Numbered from the stretch's first letter, positions 35,333 to 44,029 are shown. The stretch is 64,000 bases of DNA from Pseudomonas fluorescens (GCF_000730425.1 NZ_CP008896.1:620001-684000), one strand, 5' to 3'. Notes: generated from the sequence alone by a model not told the origin. Numbers and translations are program-made.

Positions 35333-36757
35333 TCAGGGGCGAACGCCCAGCGCATTGGCCCGTGGATCACATCGGAACAACACACTCTGGCTGGCACGCA
35401 GCTGTTCGACGCAATTGAACGGCTGCAACCCCTGGAGACCACGCTTGAGGTCACGTTCCCTGCGGGCGATGTAGAACGCACGGTCATCGGGCAGGGTGCT
35501 CAAGTCCTTGACCTGGCGAGCCTCGCCGTCGGTATAGAACTCTCCCGAATAGGAGCGGCGGCCCCAGTAGTAAAGGCTCCCAGGTGCGCTGGTCTGCAAT
35601 TGCTGCCAGGCGTTGGCGAGGTCGCGCTGGTTGTTCGGCCGATCAAAGGAGCGGCCATCGATGGCGGCGATCGGCAGCAACACCGGCAGCAGCAACGCCA
35701 GGCCCAGCCCACCGACAGTTTTGCCGGTACTCCAGGATGTCTGTTTCAGCGCGCCGGCCAGTAACAGGCTCCATGCCGGCAGGGACGGCAGCAAGTATGT
35801 CCACAGGATATTGCCAGAGAACGTGAAAAACGCCGGCGTTGCCAGGGCCCATAGGGCGATGAACACGTAGTAGCGTCCCGACAGGGCCGCGCGGCGAACG
35901 CCAAAGTAAAGCGCGGGCAACAGCAGCGTCCACGGGAAAAAGGCCAGCAACAGATCCAGCCAGATAGCGCCAGTGGGCCGGGCATGGGCACTGCCGTACA
36001 AGTCACCGGCCCAATCGCTGACTACATAGCGCTTCCAGTGCTCGCCGACGAGGAAGTAGTCGAGGAAACCAGGTGTGCGCTGTTCGGCAATCAGGTACCA
36101 GGGCACGGCGACCAGCAGCATCAACGCGATGCCGCTGAGCCAGGGCAAGTGCAGGAAAGCGCGCCACTGGCGGTAGTAGAGTGTCCAGACTGCCGCAGGA
36201 ATGGCGACCAGGACCACCGCCAGTGGCCCCTTCGCCAATAGTCCGAGCCCCAGGCCGGCAAACCCTGCCAATGCCCAACGCCGATCTCCCTGGGTTACAC
36301 CGCGCCAAAAGCCGTAGGTGGCCAAAAGGACCGAGAAACTCAGAGCAGGATCCGTCAACACCACGCCCGCCGACAAGAGGCCGAGGGTCGAGCTGGAAAA
36401 GATAATCGCCGCCAGCACGGCGGTTTTTTCATCCACCTGCTCACGGGCAAAGCGGATGATGATCAGGCAACTGGCGACATGAAACAGCCAGGCCGGAAAA
36501 CGAATGGCAAATTCATTGATGCCCAGCAGCTTCATGCCCAGCGCCTGGCTCCAGAACGACAGCGGTGGCTTGCCCCAAAAAGGCACATCCAGCTCGAACA
36601 GCGGGGTTACCCAGTTGCCGAGTACCAGCATCTTGCGCGCCATTTCCGCGTAGCGAGCTTCTGAAGTGTCCATCAGCGGGTACAGCCCCAGGCTCGCCAG
36701 GCGCAGGCCCAAAATAGCGATCAATACCAGCCATAGCGTACGGGTCGTCATAATCAT
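35333..36757 (-). CDS. GT39/ArnT-like membrane glycosyltransferase
   Basis: A 474-residue GT-C fold protein with about eleven to twelve membrane segments. The first periplasmic loop has DTSEARYAEMARKML, the catalytic acidic motif region of ArnT/PMT proteins, followed by WVTPLFELDVPFWGKPPLSFW. GT39 enzymes use polyprenyl-phosphate sugars at the periplasmic face. The gene is the last of gtrA-gtrB-GT39, so the donor is probably the undecaprenyl-phosphate sugar made by GtrB and flipped by GtrA; the target may be O-antigen or lipid A. The start at 36757 overlaps the gtrB stop (TGATG). The open frame extends far upstream only as the shadow of gtrB. Confidence 0.86.
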   Translation of the reverse strand: MIMTTRTLWLVLIAILGLRLASLGLYPLMDTSEARYAEMARKMLVLGNWVTPLFELDVPFWGKPPLSFWSQALGMKLLGINEFAIRFPAWLFHVASCLIIIRFAREQVDEKTAVLAAIIFSSSTLGLLSAGVVLTDPALSFSVLLATYGFWRGVTQGDRRWALAGFAGLGLGLLAKGPLAVVLVAIPAAVWTLYYRQWRAFLHLPWLSGIALMLLVAVPWYLIAEQRTPGFLDYFLVGEHWKRYVVSDWAGDLYGSAHARPTGAIWLDLLLAFFPWTLLLPALYFGVRRAALSGRYYVFIALWALATPAFFTFSGNILWTYLLPSLPAWSLLLAGALKQTSWSTGKTVGGLGLALLLPVLLPIAAIDGRSFDRPNNQRDLANAWQQLQTSAPGSLYYWGRRSYSGEFYTDGEARQVKDLSTLPDDRAFYIARRERDLKRGLQGLQPFNCVEQLRASQSVLFRCDPRANALGVRP

Positions 36758-37743
36758 CAGTGGTTTTCTTGTTCGCGAGGGTGTGTGTGGCAGGCGCGTT
36801 CCGGTCGTTCGGGGGCGTCGCCGAGCAGGTTGTCGAGCAGGTAGATGGGACGCTGCCTGACCTCGCTCAACGTGGCTCCCAGGTATTCGCCGATCATCGC
36901 GATGCCCAGGGCGATGAACGCGGCGATACCCATGATCACGTGATGGGAGTTGAAGGTGTTGGCGCTCACCTGATAGATGATAAAGACCAGGGTCGCGATG
37001 AAAATCACCAGGCTGAGCAGGCTGAACCAACGCAACGGTTTGCGTGACAGCGCCAATACACCTTCGATGCCAAGGTCGATCAGTGCCAGCGGCCCCCATT
37101 TGCTGAGTCCGGCGCTGCGCGGCTCTCGGTCGTAGGGCAACTCGATGGTGTTGAACCCCAGCCAACTGACCAGGCCCTTCATGAATCGTGTGCGCTCTGG
37201 CAGGCCGCGCAACGCTGCCAGGGGCGCGGGGCCAATCAGGCGGAAGTCGCTGACGTCGGCAGGAACATCAAACTTGTCGACCAGGAAGTTCATCAGTTTG
37301 TAGTAGAGATGGGCACTGATACGTTTGCTTGACGTATCAGACACGCGACTGCGGCGTTGCATATTGACGATGTCGCTGCCGGTCAGCCAGTGATGAACCA
37401 TCAAGGGAATAAGTTCGGGTGGGTCTTGTAAGTCAGCATCAATAAACAACAGCGCATTGCCGCCTGCGTAATCAATGCCGGCGACCATGGCTGCTTCCTT
37501 GCCGAAGTTACGGCTCAGGTTCAGGCAGCGGACACCAGGCGCCTGGCAATAGTCTGCCAGCAGGGTCAGTGTTTCATCGCGGCTGCCGTCATTTACATAC
37601 ACGACTTCATAACGAATGGTGAGTGTTGTAAGTACTGCCATTAGCCGCTTATGAAAAAAAGGCAGGACTTTGGCTTCGTTGTAACAACAAACAATCACAC
37701 TGAGCATCGGACGAGGGGGGCGCTCAGCTCTTAATAGATTCAT
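36757..37743 (-). CDS. gtrB: GtrB-type polyprenyl-phosphate glycosyltransferase
   Basis: A 328-residue family-2 glycosyltransferase. The catalytic domain has SVIVCCYNEA, VNDGSRDET and FIDADLQDPPELI (the DxD-type metal site), and QRRSRVSDTSSKR, as in bactoprenol glucosyltransferases. Two C-terminal membrane segments follow (WFSLLSLVIFIATLVFII and IMGIAAFIALGIAMIGEYLG). It transfers a sugar from a nucleotide donor to undecaprenyl phosphate on the cytoplasmic side. It overlaps gtrA by 20 bp upstream and the GT39 gene by one base downstream, a tightly coupled operon. The sugar (glucose or another) cannot be told from sequence. Confidence 0.9.
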   Translation of the reverse strand: MNLLRAERPPRPMLSVIVCCYNEAKVLPFFHKRLMAVLTTLTIRYEVVYVNDGSRDETLTLLADYCQAPGVRCLNLSRNFGKEAAMVAGIDYAGGNALLFIDADLQDPPELIPLMVHHWLTGSDIVNMQRRSRVSDTSSKRISAHLYYKLMNFLVDKFDVPADVSDFRLIGPAPLAALRGLPERTRFMKGLVSWLGFNTIELPYDREPRSAGLSKWGPLALIDLGIEGVLALSRKPLRWFSLLSLVIFIATLVFIIYQVSANTFNSHHVIMGIAAFIALGIAMIGEYLGATLSEVRQRPIYLLDNLLGDAPERPERACHTHPREQENH

Positions 37744-38131
37744 GGCGAAAGCTCCAGTGCTGGTTGATTTGGTAAGTGATCAACGTCAGGGCGCAGGTGG
37801 TTATCACCTGCATAAGCCATAGGCGCTGGGGCCAGTGCTCCAGAAGGAACGCCATCAAGGCCAGGTTTATGCCGTTGTAGACGAGGGCAGTGATGCTAAA
37901 GCGCAGCCATTGAAAAGTGTCGGGCGGGCGAGACTTTGTGAATGTCCAGCGTTTGTTACCTTGATAACTTACGACGGTGCCGACTATTGCCCCCAGTAAT
38001 GTTGCAAACAATGCTGGCAAAACCGTCAATAATAACAAAAGTGTTATGTAGTGAGCGCCAGTGGCAAGTATTCCAACTGTTAAGTAATGGGGCAGGCGTG
38101 CGGAGGAGTTACGGGGCGCAGGGGATGTCAT
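37724..38131 (-). CDS. gtrA: GtrA-family membrane flippase-like protein
   Basis: A 135-residue protein with four membrane segments and the GtrA hallmark YQGNKRWTFTKS in the loop between segments 2 and 3 and YQINQHWSFRHE near the end. GtrA proteins are believed to flip undecaprenyl-phosphate sugars to the periplasm. It overlaps gtrB by 20 bp and heads the three-gene operon. The upstream gap, 38132-38273, is more A/T-rich than the surroundings and must hold the promoter; no GATC clusters of the kind that drive phase variation in phage gtr operons are visible there. Confidence 0.88.
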   Translation of the reverse strand: MTSPAPRNSSARLPHYLTVGILATGAHYITLLLLLTVLPALFATLLGAIVGTVVSYQGNKRWTFTKSRPPDTFQWLRFSITALVYNGINLALMAFLLEHWPQRLWLMQVITTCALTLITYQINQHWSFRHESIKS

Positions 38132-38273
38132 CGAGAGAACTACACGTATTCAGGAGTCTGTATGGCGCTGACTTTAACGACTCGCGGAGGCTGGCGTGTG
38201 AAAAAAACGTCTAATGGCGCAGATATTGCCAAAGTGTAATTTTAGTGTTGGTTAGTTGTTAGAAGTTGCCGGT

Positions 38274-38298
38274 AGAAAGGGACGGTCGGCCCCTTTCT
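38274..38298 (-). terminator. Hairpin after mntP
   Basis: AGAAAGGG (38274-38281) and CCCTTTCT (38291-38298) form an 8-bp stem, 19 bp after the mntP stop on its strand. The following T content is low, so termination is likely but not certain. Confidence 0.5.
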
Positions 38299-38316
38299 GC
38301 CAGGATACGTTGATGA

Positions 38317-38880
38317 TCAGACCGACAGATGCTCATACAGAATCGTGGCACCGACGATCATCAGTACGACGCCGCCCACGATCTCTGCGCGTTTACCGAA
38401 CAGGGTGCCAAGGACTCGGCCGAGCATCACGCCAATGGTCACCATGGTCATGGTCGCTACGCCGATGGCCGCTGCCGCCACCCAGATGTTCACATCGACA
38501 AACGCCAGGCCGACGCCGACCGCGAGGGCATCGATGCTGGTGGCAAACGCCGTGACGGCGAGGACCAGGAAGGAATGCTGGCCGTTTTTCTCTTTGGCCT
38601 CGTCTTCGTGCTTGAGGCCGTTGTAAATCATGTGCAGGCCCAGCAGCACGAGTAAGGTGAAGGCTATCCAGTGGTCCCAGCTCTCCACCCAGCGTGTGGC
38701 GGCCTGGCCGATCACCCACCCGATAATCGGGGTGATGGCTTCGATGACACCGAAAATCAAGCCGGTGCGCAGGGCTTCGCTCAGGCGTGGTTTGTGCAGG
38801 CTGGAGCCTTTGCCGATAGCGGCGGCAAAGGCATCCGTGGACATGGCCAGGGCCAGGAGAATGAGGGAAAAAGGGTTCAC
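38317..38880 (-). CDS. mntP: Manganese efflux pump MntP
   Basis: A 187-residue, six-segment membrane protein of the MntP family (E. coli YebN). The conserved acidic signatures are [17 protein letters not shown] in segment 1 and [17 protein letters not shown] in segment 4, the two inverted repeats that form the Mn(II) path. Translation starts at GTG 38880, with GGAAG upstream. The frame stays open further upstream, but that part is the riboswitch, not protein. MntP expels excess Mn(II). Control by the Mn-sensing yybP-ykoY riboswitch directly upstream fits this role and parallels E. coli mntP. Confidence 0.93.
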   Translation of the reverse strand: MNPFSLILLALAMSTDAFAAAIGKGSSLHKPRLSEALRTGLIFGVIEAITPIIGWVIGQAATRWVESWDHWIAFTLLVLLGLHMIYNGLKHEDEAKEKNGQHSFLVLAVTAFATSIDALAVGVGLAFVDVNIWVAAAAIGVATMTMVTIGVMLGRVLGTLFGKRAEIVGGVVLMIVGATILYEHLSV

Positions 38881-38947
38881 GGGCGATCTTCCAGTCGGGC
38901 TATGAGTCAACGACACATCCACACGCCCGACGTTAGGCATGGAGGTG

Positions 38948-39050
38948 TCGCTGGTCTCACCAACCAAAAGGTGTTCGTACCACGGCAGGTTGCCGAGAAT
39001 GTTGATACGAACGCTTGCGAAAGACTCGCAAGCAGGCTACTCCCCAACGA
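38948..39050 (-). ncRNA. yybP-ykoY manganese riboswitch of mntP
   Basis: On the minus strand P1 forms from UCGUUGG (39050-39044) and CCAGCGA (38954-38948). Next come the conserved GGGGAGUAGCC, the hairpin GCUUGCGA/UCGCAAGC, and a second leg GUUCGUA/UACGAAC with the CAACAUUCUCGGC internal loop, and it closes with the conserved GAGACC. Both legs and the two conserved loops that dock to bind Mn(II) are present. It ends 67 bp before the mntP GTG, so translation or read-through of the remaining leader is probably controlled. Confidence 0.92.
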
Positions 39051-39087
39051 GGTCCGGGATCTTATGCGGGCAAACATGAAAAAAATG

Positions 39088-40479
39088 TCAACGACCACCA
39101 GGCAAGTCGGACGCGCCCTCGTTGATTCGCAGTTCAGCGCACAGCCCACCCTGGGGCAGGTTGTACAGTTGCAGGCTGCTGCCGATCTTGCTGACGATCA
39201 TCTGCACAATCGCCAGCCCCAATCCGGCGCCGTTGGCATGCCCCCGGCTGTAGAACCGTTCGAACAGGCGCGCATACTCACCTTCGTCGATGCCTGGGCC
39301 GGCGTCCTCGATACTGATGTACACCGCCCCGGATGCCTGCGGCTGCACCTGGACGCGGACCTCGCTGCCGCGCGGGGCGAAGTTCAGCGCGTTGGTCACC
39401 AGGTTCTGCAGGGCGATGGCCAGGGCGACGGGGTCGGTCTTGACCTTGCAGTGGTGGTCGCTGTCGAGGGTCAGCTCGATGCCCTTTGCCAGGGCCAGGG
39501 GGGTCAGTTCGGCCAGTTCCTCACGCACCAGCGCGGTCAGTTCCACGTCGCATCGATCAGGGTTGGCCAGGCGCGGCTCGATGCGCGCCATGGTCAGCAA
39601 TTGGCTGGCGATGCGCGTGGCGCGGTCTACGGCACTGATCAGAAACTCCAGTGCTTGCTCCCGTTGTCCTGGGGTGCTGGCCAACTGTGCGTTTTGCGCA
39701 TGGATCCGCAGGATCGCCAAGGGTGTGCGCAACTCATGGGCGGCATCGGCGATAAAACGTCGTTCCCGCGCCAGCAGGTTGTCGATCTGTTGCAACAGGC
39801 GATTGAGCGCAGTCTGCATGGGTTCGAGGTCGTGGGGCAGGGGGTGCAGGTTGAGCGGCTTGAGGGTTTCGGTATTGCGTCCACGGATGGTGTGGGCCAT
39901 GGCACGCAACGGCTGCAACCCCCAGCCGATGGTCAGCCAGATCAAGATGGCGAGCAGCGGCACGCCAATCACACTGGGCCACAGCGTATGGCCGACGATG
40001 CGCTGGATCAGATCCTGGCGGATGTCATCGCGCTCGCCCACCCAGATCAGCAGCCCTTGTTGCGGGTCCTTGAGCAGGAAGGCGCACCAGTCGTTACCGT
40101 TGTCCATCAGGTCATGGGCGCCCAGGGTCGCGGGTGGCGCCTGCAGTTGCGGGGCTTCGGCCGAACGCACCAGCAACTGGCCGTCACTGCGCCACACCTG
40201 GAACGTCAGGCGCGTTTCGTAAGGGTGCGCCGCTCCGGTGTCACCCACGCGGCTCATGGCGTCGTCGAAGGCCTGGTAGAGCCGGTTCCAATCGTTGTCA
40301 CCCGGCGCACGCTGCGCCAGCACGCCTTGCAGCAGGCGCGCACTTTGCGCGAGCTGGGCGTCATACACTTCTTCGATCTCGTGGTGGCTGTCGCGCAGCA
40401 CCAGCCAACTGATCAGCACATCACCCAACAGGACGAGGATGAGTACCGGTACCAGGATGCGTGCGCGTATCGACGTCAT
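39088..40479 (-). CDS. Sensor histidine kinase (QseC/TctE-like)
   Basis: A 463-residue membrane kinase. It has a first membrane segment (about residues 9-27), a periplasmic sensor region of about 130 residues of the 2CSK_N/TctE type, a second segment (about 165-188), a HAMP-like linker, the H-box DAAHELRTPLAILRIHA, the N-box LQNLVTNALNF and G-boxes DAGPGID and GAGLGLAIV. It phosphorylates the response regulator encoded just upstream, whose stop overlaps its start (ATGA). Because PepSY and cytochrome b561 genes diverge from this operon, the signal may relate to metal, redox or envelope state; that is inference. Confidence 0.9.
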   Translation of the reverse strand: MTSIRARILVPVLILVLLGDVLISWLVLRDSHHEIEEVYDAQLAQSARLLQGVLAQRAPGDNDWNRLYQAFDDAMSRVGDTGAAHPYETRLTFQVWRSDGQLLVRSAEAPQLQAPPATLGAHDLMDNGNDWCAFLLKDPQQGLLIWVGERDDIRQDLIQRIVGHTLWPSVIGVPLLAILIWLTIGWGLQPLRAMAHTIRGRNTETLKPLNLHPLPHDLEPMQTALNRLLQQIDNLLARERRFIADAAHELRTPLAILRIHAQNAQLASTPGQREQALEFLISAVDRATRIASQLLTMARIEPRLANPDRCDVELTALVREELAELTPLALAKGIELTLDSDHHCKVKTDPVALAIALQNLVTNALNFAPRGSEVRVQVQPQASGAVYISIEDAGPGIDEGEYARLFERFYSRGHANGAGLGLAIVQMIVSKIGSSLQLYNLPQGGLCAELRINEGASDLPGGR

Positions 40480-41138
40480 GGCTTGAGCTCCATCACATAC
40501 CCGACGCCTCGCACCGTGCGGATCAACTCGGTCGAGAGCTTTTTGCGCAGATTGTGGATCAATACTTCCAGGGTGTTGCTCTCAACCTTTTCCTGCCAGC
40601 CATACAGGGCCCGCGACAAGCGTTCGCGGGTCACCACGTTACCGGGGCGTGCCAACAACTGATGGAGCAACTGGTACTCCATCGGCGTCACCACCACCGG
40701 GTTGCCGTGCCAGGTGACCTGTTGGCCGACAGGGTCCAGACACACGCCCGCATGTTCCAGCAACGGCTGCGCACGGCCCTGGCTGCGCCGCAGCAAGGCA
40801 CGGATGCGTGCCTTGAGCTCCTCGACATCGAAGGGTTTGATCAGGTAGTCGTCAGCACCGGCATCCAGTCCGGCAATCCGCTCGGCGGTGCCGTCACGGG
40901 CGGTGAGGATCAATACCGGCAGATTCTGTTGCCTGTCGCGCAGTTGGCGCAGCAGGGCCAGGCCGTCGAGGCGTGGCAGGCCAAGGTCGAGCAACAACAG
41001 ATCGAAGCTTTCGCTGCACAACGCATGCAGCGCACTGGCACCGTCCTGCAACCAGTCCAGGGTGTAGCCTTCGCTGCCCAGGGCGACGCGGATGCCTTGG
41101 CCGAGGGCGCGATCATCTTCGACCAACAATAGGCGCAT
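40476..41138 (-). CDS. OmpR-family response regulator
   Basis: A 220-residue response regulator. The receiver domain has the acidic pair in LLLVEDD, the phosphoacceptor Asp51 in LLLLDLGLP, the LTARD Thr switch and the KPFDVEELKARI Lys. The C-terminal winged-helix domain (residues about 125-220) ends with RTVRGVGYVMELKP, as in QseB/PmrA/TctD proteins. I chose the ATG at 41138; the frame stays open further upstream but lacks family-like sequence. It is the first gene of the two-component operon and diverges from the PepSY-cytochrome pair, probably regulating both directions through the shared 158-bp gap. Confidence 0.92.
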   Translation of the reverse strand: MRLLLVEDDRALGQGIRVALGSEGYTLDWLQDGASALHALCSESFDLLLLDLGLPRLDGLALLRQLRDRQQNLPVLILTARDGTAERIAGLDAGADDYLIKPFDVEELKARIRALLRRSQGRAQPLLEHAGVCLDPVGQQVTWHGNPVVVTPMEYQLLHQLLARPGNVVTRERLSRALYGWQEKVESNTLEVLIHNLRKKLSTELIRTVRGVGYVMELKP

Positions 41139-41233
41139 GGTGTGTTCCCGGTGTGATATCGGCGGCATCATGCCGTTGGCGGAGCGGGTATGGCAGCCCG
41201 GGCGACGGGAAACATGTAACCACTCATTTCCAG

Positions 41234-41249
41234 CTAAGACTTCATTAAG
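41234..41249. promoter_or_regulatory. Possible response-regulator direct repeat
   Basis: CTAAG (41234-41238) and TTAAG (41245-41249) recur 11 bp apart, the spacing used by OmpR-family regulators, inside CTAAGACTTCATTAAG. It lies between the divergent regulator and PepSY genes. Two five-base half-sites are weak evidence. Confidence 0.3.
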
Positions 41250-41296
41250 CTTGGTTTTGCACAGTGAGGCCTTCCTCACCGAGCGAGAGTATTCCC

Positions 41297-41563
41297 ATGC
41301 GCAAAATTCTGCTGTTGTCCCTGATGGTTGCCAGCCCCCTGGCCCTTGCCGGCCCGCAATGCACCACGGCTGAGCGTTCGCAATGGCAAGACCCGCAGGC
41401 GTTCCAGGATCAGTTGAAAGCCCAGGGCTACGAGATCAGCAAGTTCAAGATCACCGACGGTAACTGCTACGAGATATATGGATTCGACAAGGACAAGCGC
41501 AAGGTGGAGATCTACCACGACCCGGTCAGCGGCAAAGCGGTCAAGACCGAGATCAAGGGCTGA
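41297..41563 (+). CDS. PepSY-domain periplasmic protein
   Basis: An 88-residue secreted protein. It has a Sec signal peptide (MRKILLLSLMVASPLALA) followed by one PepSY-like domain: QDPQAFQDQLKAQGYEISKFKITDGNCYEIYGFDKDKRKVEIYHDPVSGK (quoted only by its start QDPQAF and end DPVSGK in the family pattern). Two Cys (in GPQC and GNCYE) could pair. Small PepSY proteins next to QseBC-like systems are common; they may bind calcium or inhibit proteases, but the role is unproven. The start is set by the signal peptide and GCGAGAG upstream. Its TGA overlaps the ATG of the cytochrome gene. Confidence 0.85.
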   Translation: MRKILLLSLMVASPLALAGPQCTTAERSQWQDPQAFQDQLKAQGYEISKFKITDGNCYEIYGFDKDKRKVEIYHDPVSGKAVKTEIKG

Positions 41564-42108
41564 TGCCAGGCAACTCCATAGCACTGTGGGACCCGGTGGT
41601 CAGGCTGTTTCACGTGTCCATCGCCGGGGTCTTTGTCGCCAATTACTTCTTCACTGAAGCCGGCGGCGATTGGCATGTCTGGCTCGGCTACTACGCCATG
41701 GGCTGGTTGCTGGTCCGGTTGCTGTGGGGGTTTGTCGGGCCACGCAGCGCGCGCTGGGCAGATTTCTGGCCGACCCCGGCAAGGCTCGCAGCCCATGTGC
41801 GCGCTCTGCGCGCCAGGCGCCCGGAGCATCGTCTCGGGCACTCGCCGTTGGGCGCATTGGTGATGATTTTGATGCTCCTGGCGATGTTGACGGCAGGCCT
41901 GAGCGGTTGGGCCATGGAGGAGGTCGATGTCTTATGGGGCGCCGATTGGCCGCTGCTGGTGCACGAAACTGCGGTCGATGGCCTGCTGGTACTGGTCTGC
42001 CTGCATCTCGCCGCCGCGGTATTTGAAAGTTTCCAGGTGCGCGACAACTTGCCGCTATCGATGCTGACCGGTCGCCGGCGTCGGTTGCCGGATGATTCTG
42101 CGCACTGA
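41563..42108 (+). CDS. Cytochrome b561-type di-haem membrane protein
   Basis: A 181-residue protein of the bacterial cytochrome b561 family with four membrane segments. Haem-ligand candidates are the His in DPVVRLFHVSIAG (segment 1), the His in GDWHVWLGYY, the His in LLVHETAVDG and the His in VCLHLAAAVFES. Bacterial b561 proteins transfer electrons from the quinone pool to soluble or membrane partners. The gene starts on the last base of the PepSY stop, so both are made together; they form a frequent pair next to QseBC-like two-component systems. Length and the late basic tail (GRRRRLP) are normal. Confidence 0.88.
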   Translation: MPGNSIALWDPVVRLFHVSIAGVFVANYFFTEAGGDWHVWLGYYAMGWLLVRLLWGFVGPRSARWADFWPTPARLAAHVRALRARRPEHRLGHSPLGALVMILMLLAMLTAGLSGWAMEEVDVLWGADWPLLVHETAVDGLLVLVCLHLAAAVFESFQVRDNLPLSMLTGRRRRLPDDSAH

Positions 42109-42158
42109 AGCCGCTGTTCTGTCTTCACTCCCCACCCTGCATTTGCCATGAGCTCACT

Positions 42159-43445
42159 ATGCGCGTGCTGTCTTTTCCCCTGAAATTCATTCTCGCCAGC
42201 CTTGCCCTCTGCCTGGTCTTCTGGGCAGCCTGGCGCAGTCATCCGGCCCACGTCCTGGCGCCTTTCGCGCGGTCTGCCGTGCCTCTGGCCGCCAGTGCCG
42301 AGCCTGTCTACAACAGCCGGTTCGTGTCCTCCCAACTGGATGACTTTGTGCATTCGTCGTCAGTCACTGCACTGCCGGGCGGCGACTTGATGGCCGTGTG
42401 GTTCGCTGGCTCGCGCGAAGGCGCCGCCGACGTGCAGATCCGTGTCGCACGGTTCGATGCCAAGACCACGGAGTGGGGCGCCGAGCATGTATTGGCGACC
42501 CGCGAGTCGACCCGCGATGGTACCGGGCGCTACATCCGCAAGCTGGGCAACCCGGTGATTGCCCTCGCGCCGGATCAACGCTTGTGGATGTTCTATGTGT
42601 CGGTGTCTGTGGGCGGCTGGGCAACCAGCGCGATCAATGTGATGGTCTCTGAGGACCTGGGACGCAACTGGTCGGCACCACGGCAACTGATCACGTCACC
42701 GTTTTTCAATGTCAGCACCCTGGTACGTGCCGCGCCGGTTTTTCATGCCGATGGCTCGATTGGCTTGCCGGTCTATCACGAACTCATGGGTAAGTTTTCC
42801 GAGTACCTGTACCTGAGCGCGGATGGCGCGGTGATTGATAAATTCCGCATCAGCCGGGGCAAGCATTCGCTGCAGCCGACCATCGTGCCCCTGGATGAAC
42901 GCCGCGCCGTGGCGATGCTGCGGTATGCCGGCGATACCCATCATCGTGTGCTGGCCAGCCGTACCGATGATGCCGGGCAAACCTGGAGCGAGCCGTACCC
43001 ACTGGAACCGGCCAACCCCAACTCATCCCTGGCGGCAGTCGGCACTGCCGGCAACGGCTTGCTGGTGGCGCTCAATGATCTGCGTGATGGGCGCTTCAAG
43101 CTCAGCCTGTATGGCACCGACGCAGACCTCAATGACTGGCGCAATGTGATCGAGTTGGATCAATCACCGGATCCGCTCGGCCAACCCTTCGCCCCCGACG
43201 CCTACAAGGCGATCATCGGCGCGGGCTTCCGCGCCTCCAGCGGTGCGCGACGCTTGCCGTTGGAACAACGCTTCCTGAGCAACCTCGATTACCGGGTGTG
43301 CAAGCCTCGGGGCTGTGATTTCGAGTATGAGTACCCGTATTTCAGCCGGGGCCAGGACGGTGTGTATCACCTGGTTTACTCATGGAATAACACCTTTATC
43401 AAACATGTCAGCTTCAACGAAGCCTGGCTGGCGGAGCGCCTGTGA
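42159..43445 (+). CDS. Sialidase-superfamily (BNR-repeat) protein
   Basis: A 428-residue protein with an N-terminal membrane segment or uncleaved signal (residues about 8-24) and a predicted six-bladed propeller of the sialidase superfamily. Two Asp-box motifs are visible: SEDLGRNWS (about residue 167) and TDDAGQTWS (about residue 271). An early WFAGSREGAADVQI fits the first-blade Arg region. True sialidases need an Arg triad and a Tyr/Glu pair, which I cannot place with certainty, so the substrate is open; related bacterial proteins act on other glycans. The gene is coupled to a membrane protein and an LtaS-like transferase downstream, which suggests work on a surface or periplasmic glycan. 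Confidence 0.8.
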   Translation: MRVLSFPLKFILASLALCLVFWAAWRSHPAHVLAPFARSAVPLAASAEPVYNSRFVSSQLDDFVHSSSVTALPGGDLMAVWFAGSREGAADVQIRVARFDAKTTEWGAEHVLATRESTRDGTGRYIRKLGNPVIALAPDQRLWMFYVSVSVGGWATSAINVMVSEDLGRNWSAPRQLITSPFFNVSTLVRAAPVFHADGSIGLPVYHELMGKFSEYLYLSADGAVIDKFRISRGKHSLQPTIVPLDERRAVAMLRYAGDTHHRVLASRTDDAGQTWSEPYPLEPANPNSSLAAVGTAGNGLLVALNDLRDGRFKLSLYGTDADLNDWRNVIELDQSPDPLGQPFAPDAYKAIIGAGFRASSGARRLPLEQRFLSNLDYRVCKPRGCDFEYEYPYFSRGQDGVYHLVYSWNNTFIKHVSFNEAWLAERL

Positions 43446-44029
43446 TGCTGACGCTGTGGCAGGCTCATTTGACCTTCATCCTCCTTGGTTTTGTCCTGCT
43501 CGGGTCACTGCGCTGCGTGCAGCCCTGGCGCCCGTGGCTGCTGCCGGGGTTGGCGCTGCTCAGCTTCATCCCGGCCAATGGCCTGCCGCTGGCGGCGTAT
43601 GTACGCAGTTTTACCGATGATCTGGCGATCAGCACCCTGGTTCTGCTGGGCTGGGCAAGCCTGGTGCGGTTGGGGCTGGTCGAGCCGCAAGCGCCACGGG
43701 CGCGCGTCCAGGTGCTGGTGCTGTTTGTACTGCTGGCGGCGTTGTTGTACCCGGCCACCATGGGCCTGACTTACTTCGACCCTTATCGCTGGGGCTTCAA
43801 CCCAAGGCCGATGATTGTGCTTGTCGCGCTGCTCGCCTTGGGGCTGTTGTGGCTGCGCAATGCTTTGGCGGTGTGGATGCTGGGGCTGGGTACGCTGGCC
43901 TTTGCGCTGCGCCTGAAAGCGTCGGAAAACTACTGGGACTACCTGATCGATCCGTTGCTGGTGGGCTATTGCCTGGTGGCGGGCGGTGCGCTCTGTCTCA
44001 AGCGCGTCAAACTGCATAGAGGTCAATGA
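43445..44029 (+). CDS. Hypothetical multi-pass membrane protein
   Basis: A 194-residue protein with about six hydrophobic segments, separated by short basic loops; a YFDPYRWGFNPRP stretch (about residue 112) faces one side. I do not recognise a family. The ATG at 43445 shares its A with the preceding TGA; a GTG at 43442 is possible. Its own TGA overlaps the start of the LtaS-like gene. The three genes are therefore translated as one unit, and this protein may be a membrane partner or lipid-substrate handler for its neighbours. The base composition is like that of adjacent genes. Confidence 0.78.
   Translation: MLTLWQAHLTFILLGFVLLGSLRCVQPWRPWLLPGLALLSFIPANGLPLAAYVRSFTDDLAISTLVLLGWASLVRLGLVEPQAPRARVQVLVLFVLLAALLYPATMGLTYFDPYRWGFNPRPMIVLVALLALGLLWLRNALAVWMLGLGTLAFALRLKASENYWDYLIDPLLVGYCLVAGGALCLKRVKLHRGQ

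Noticed and set aside
38132..38273. A phage-type phase-variation switch (GATC/OxyR) before gtrA
   Set aside because: No GATC pairs of the required spacing are visible in this gap, although it is A/T-rich.
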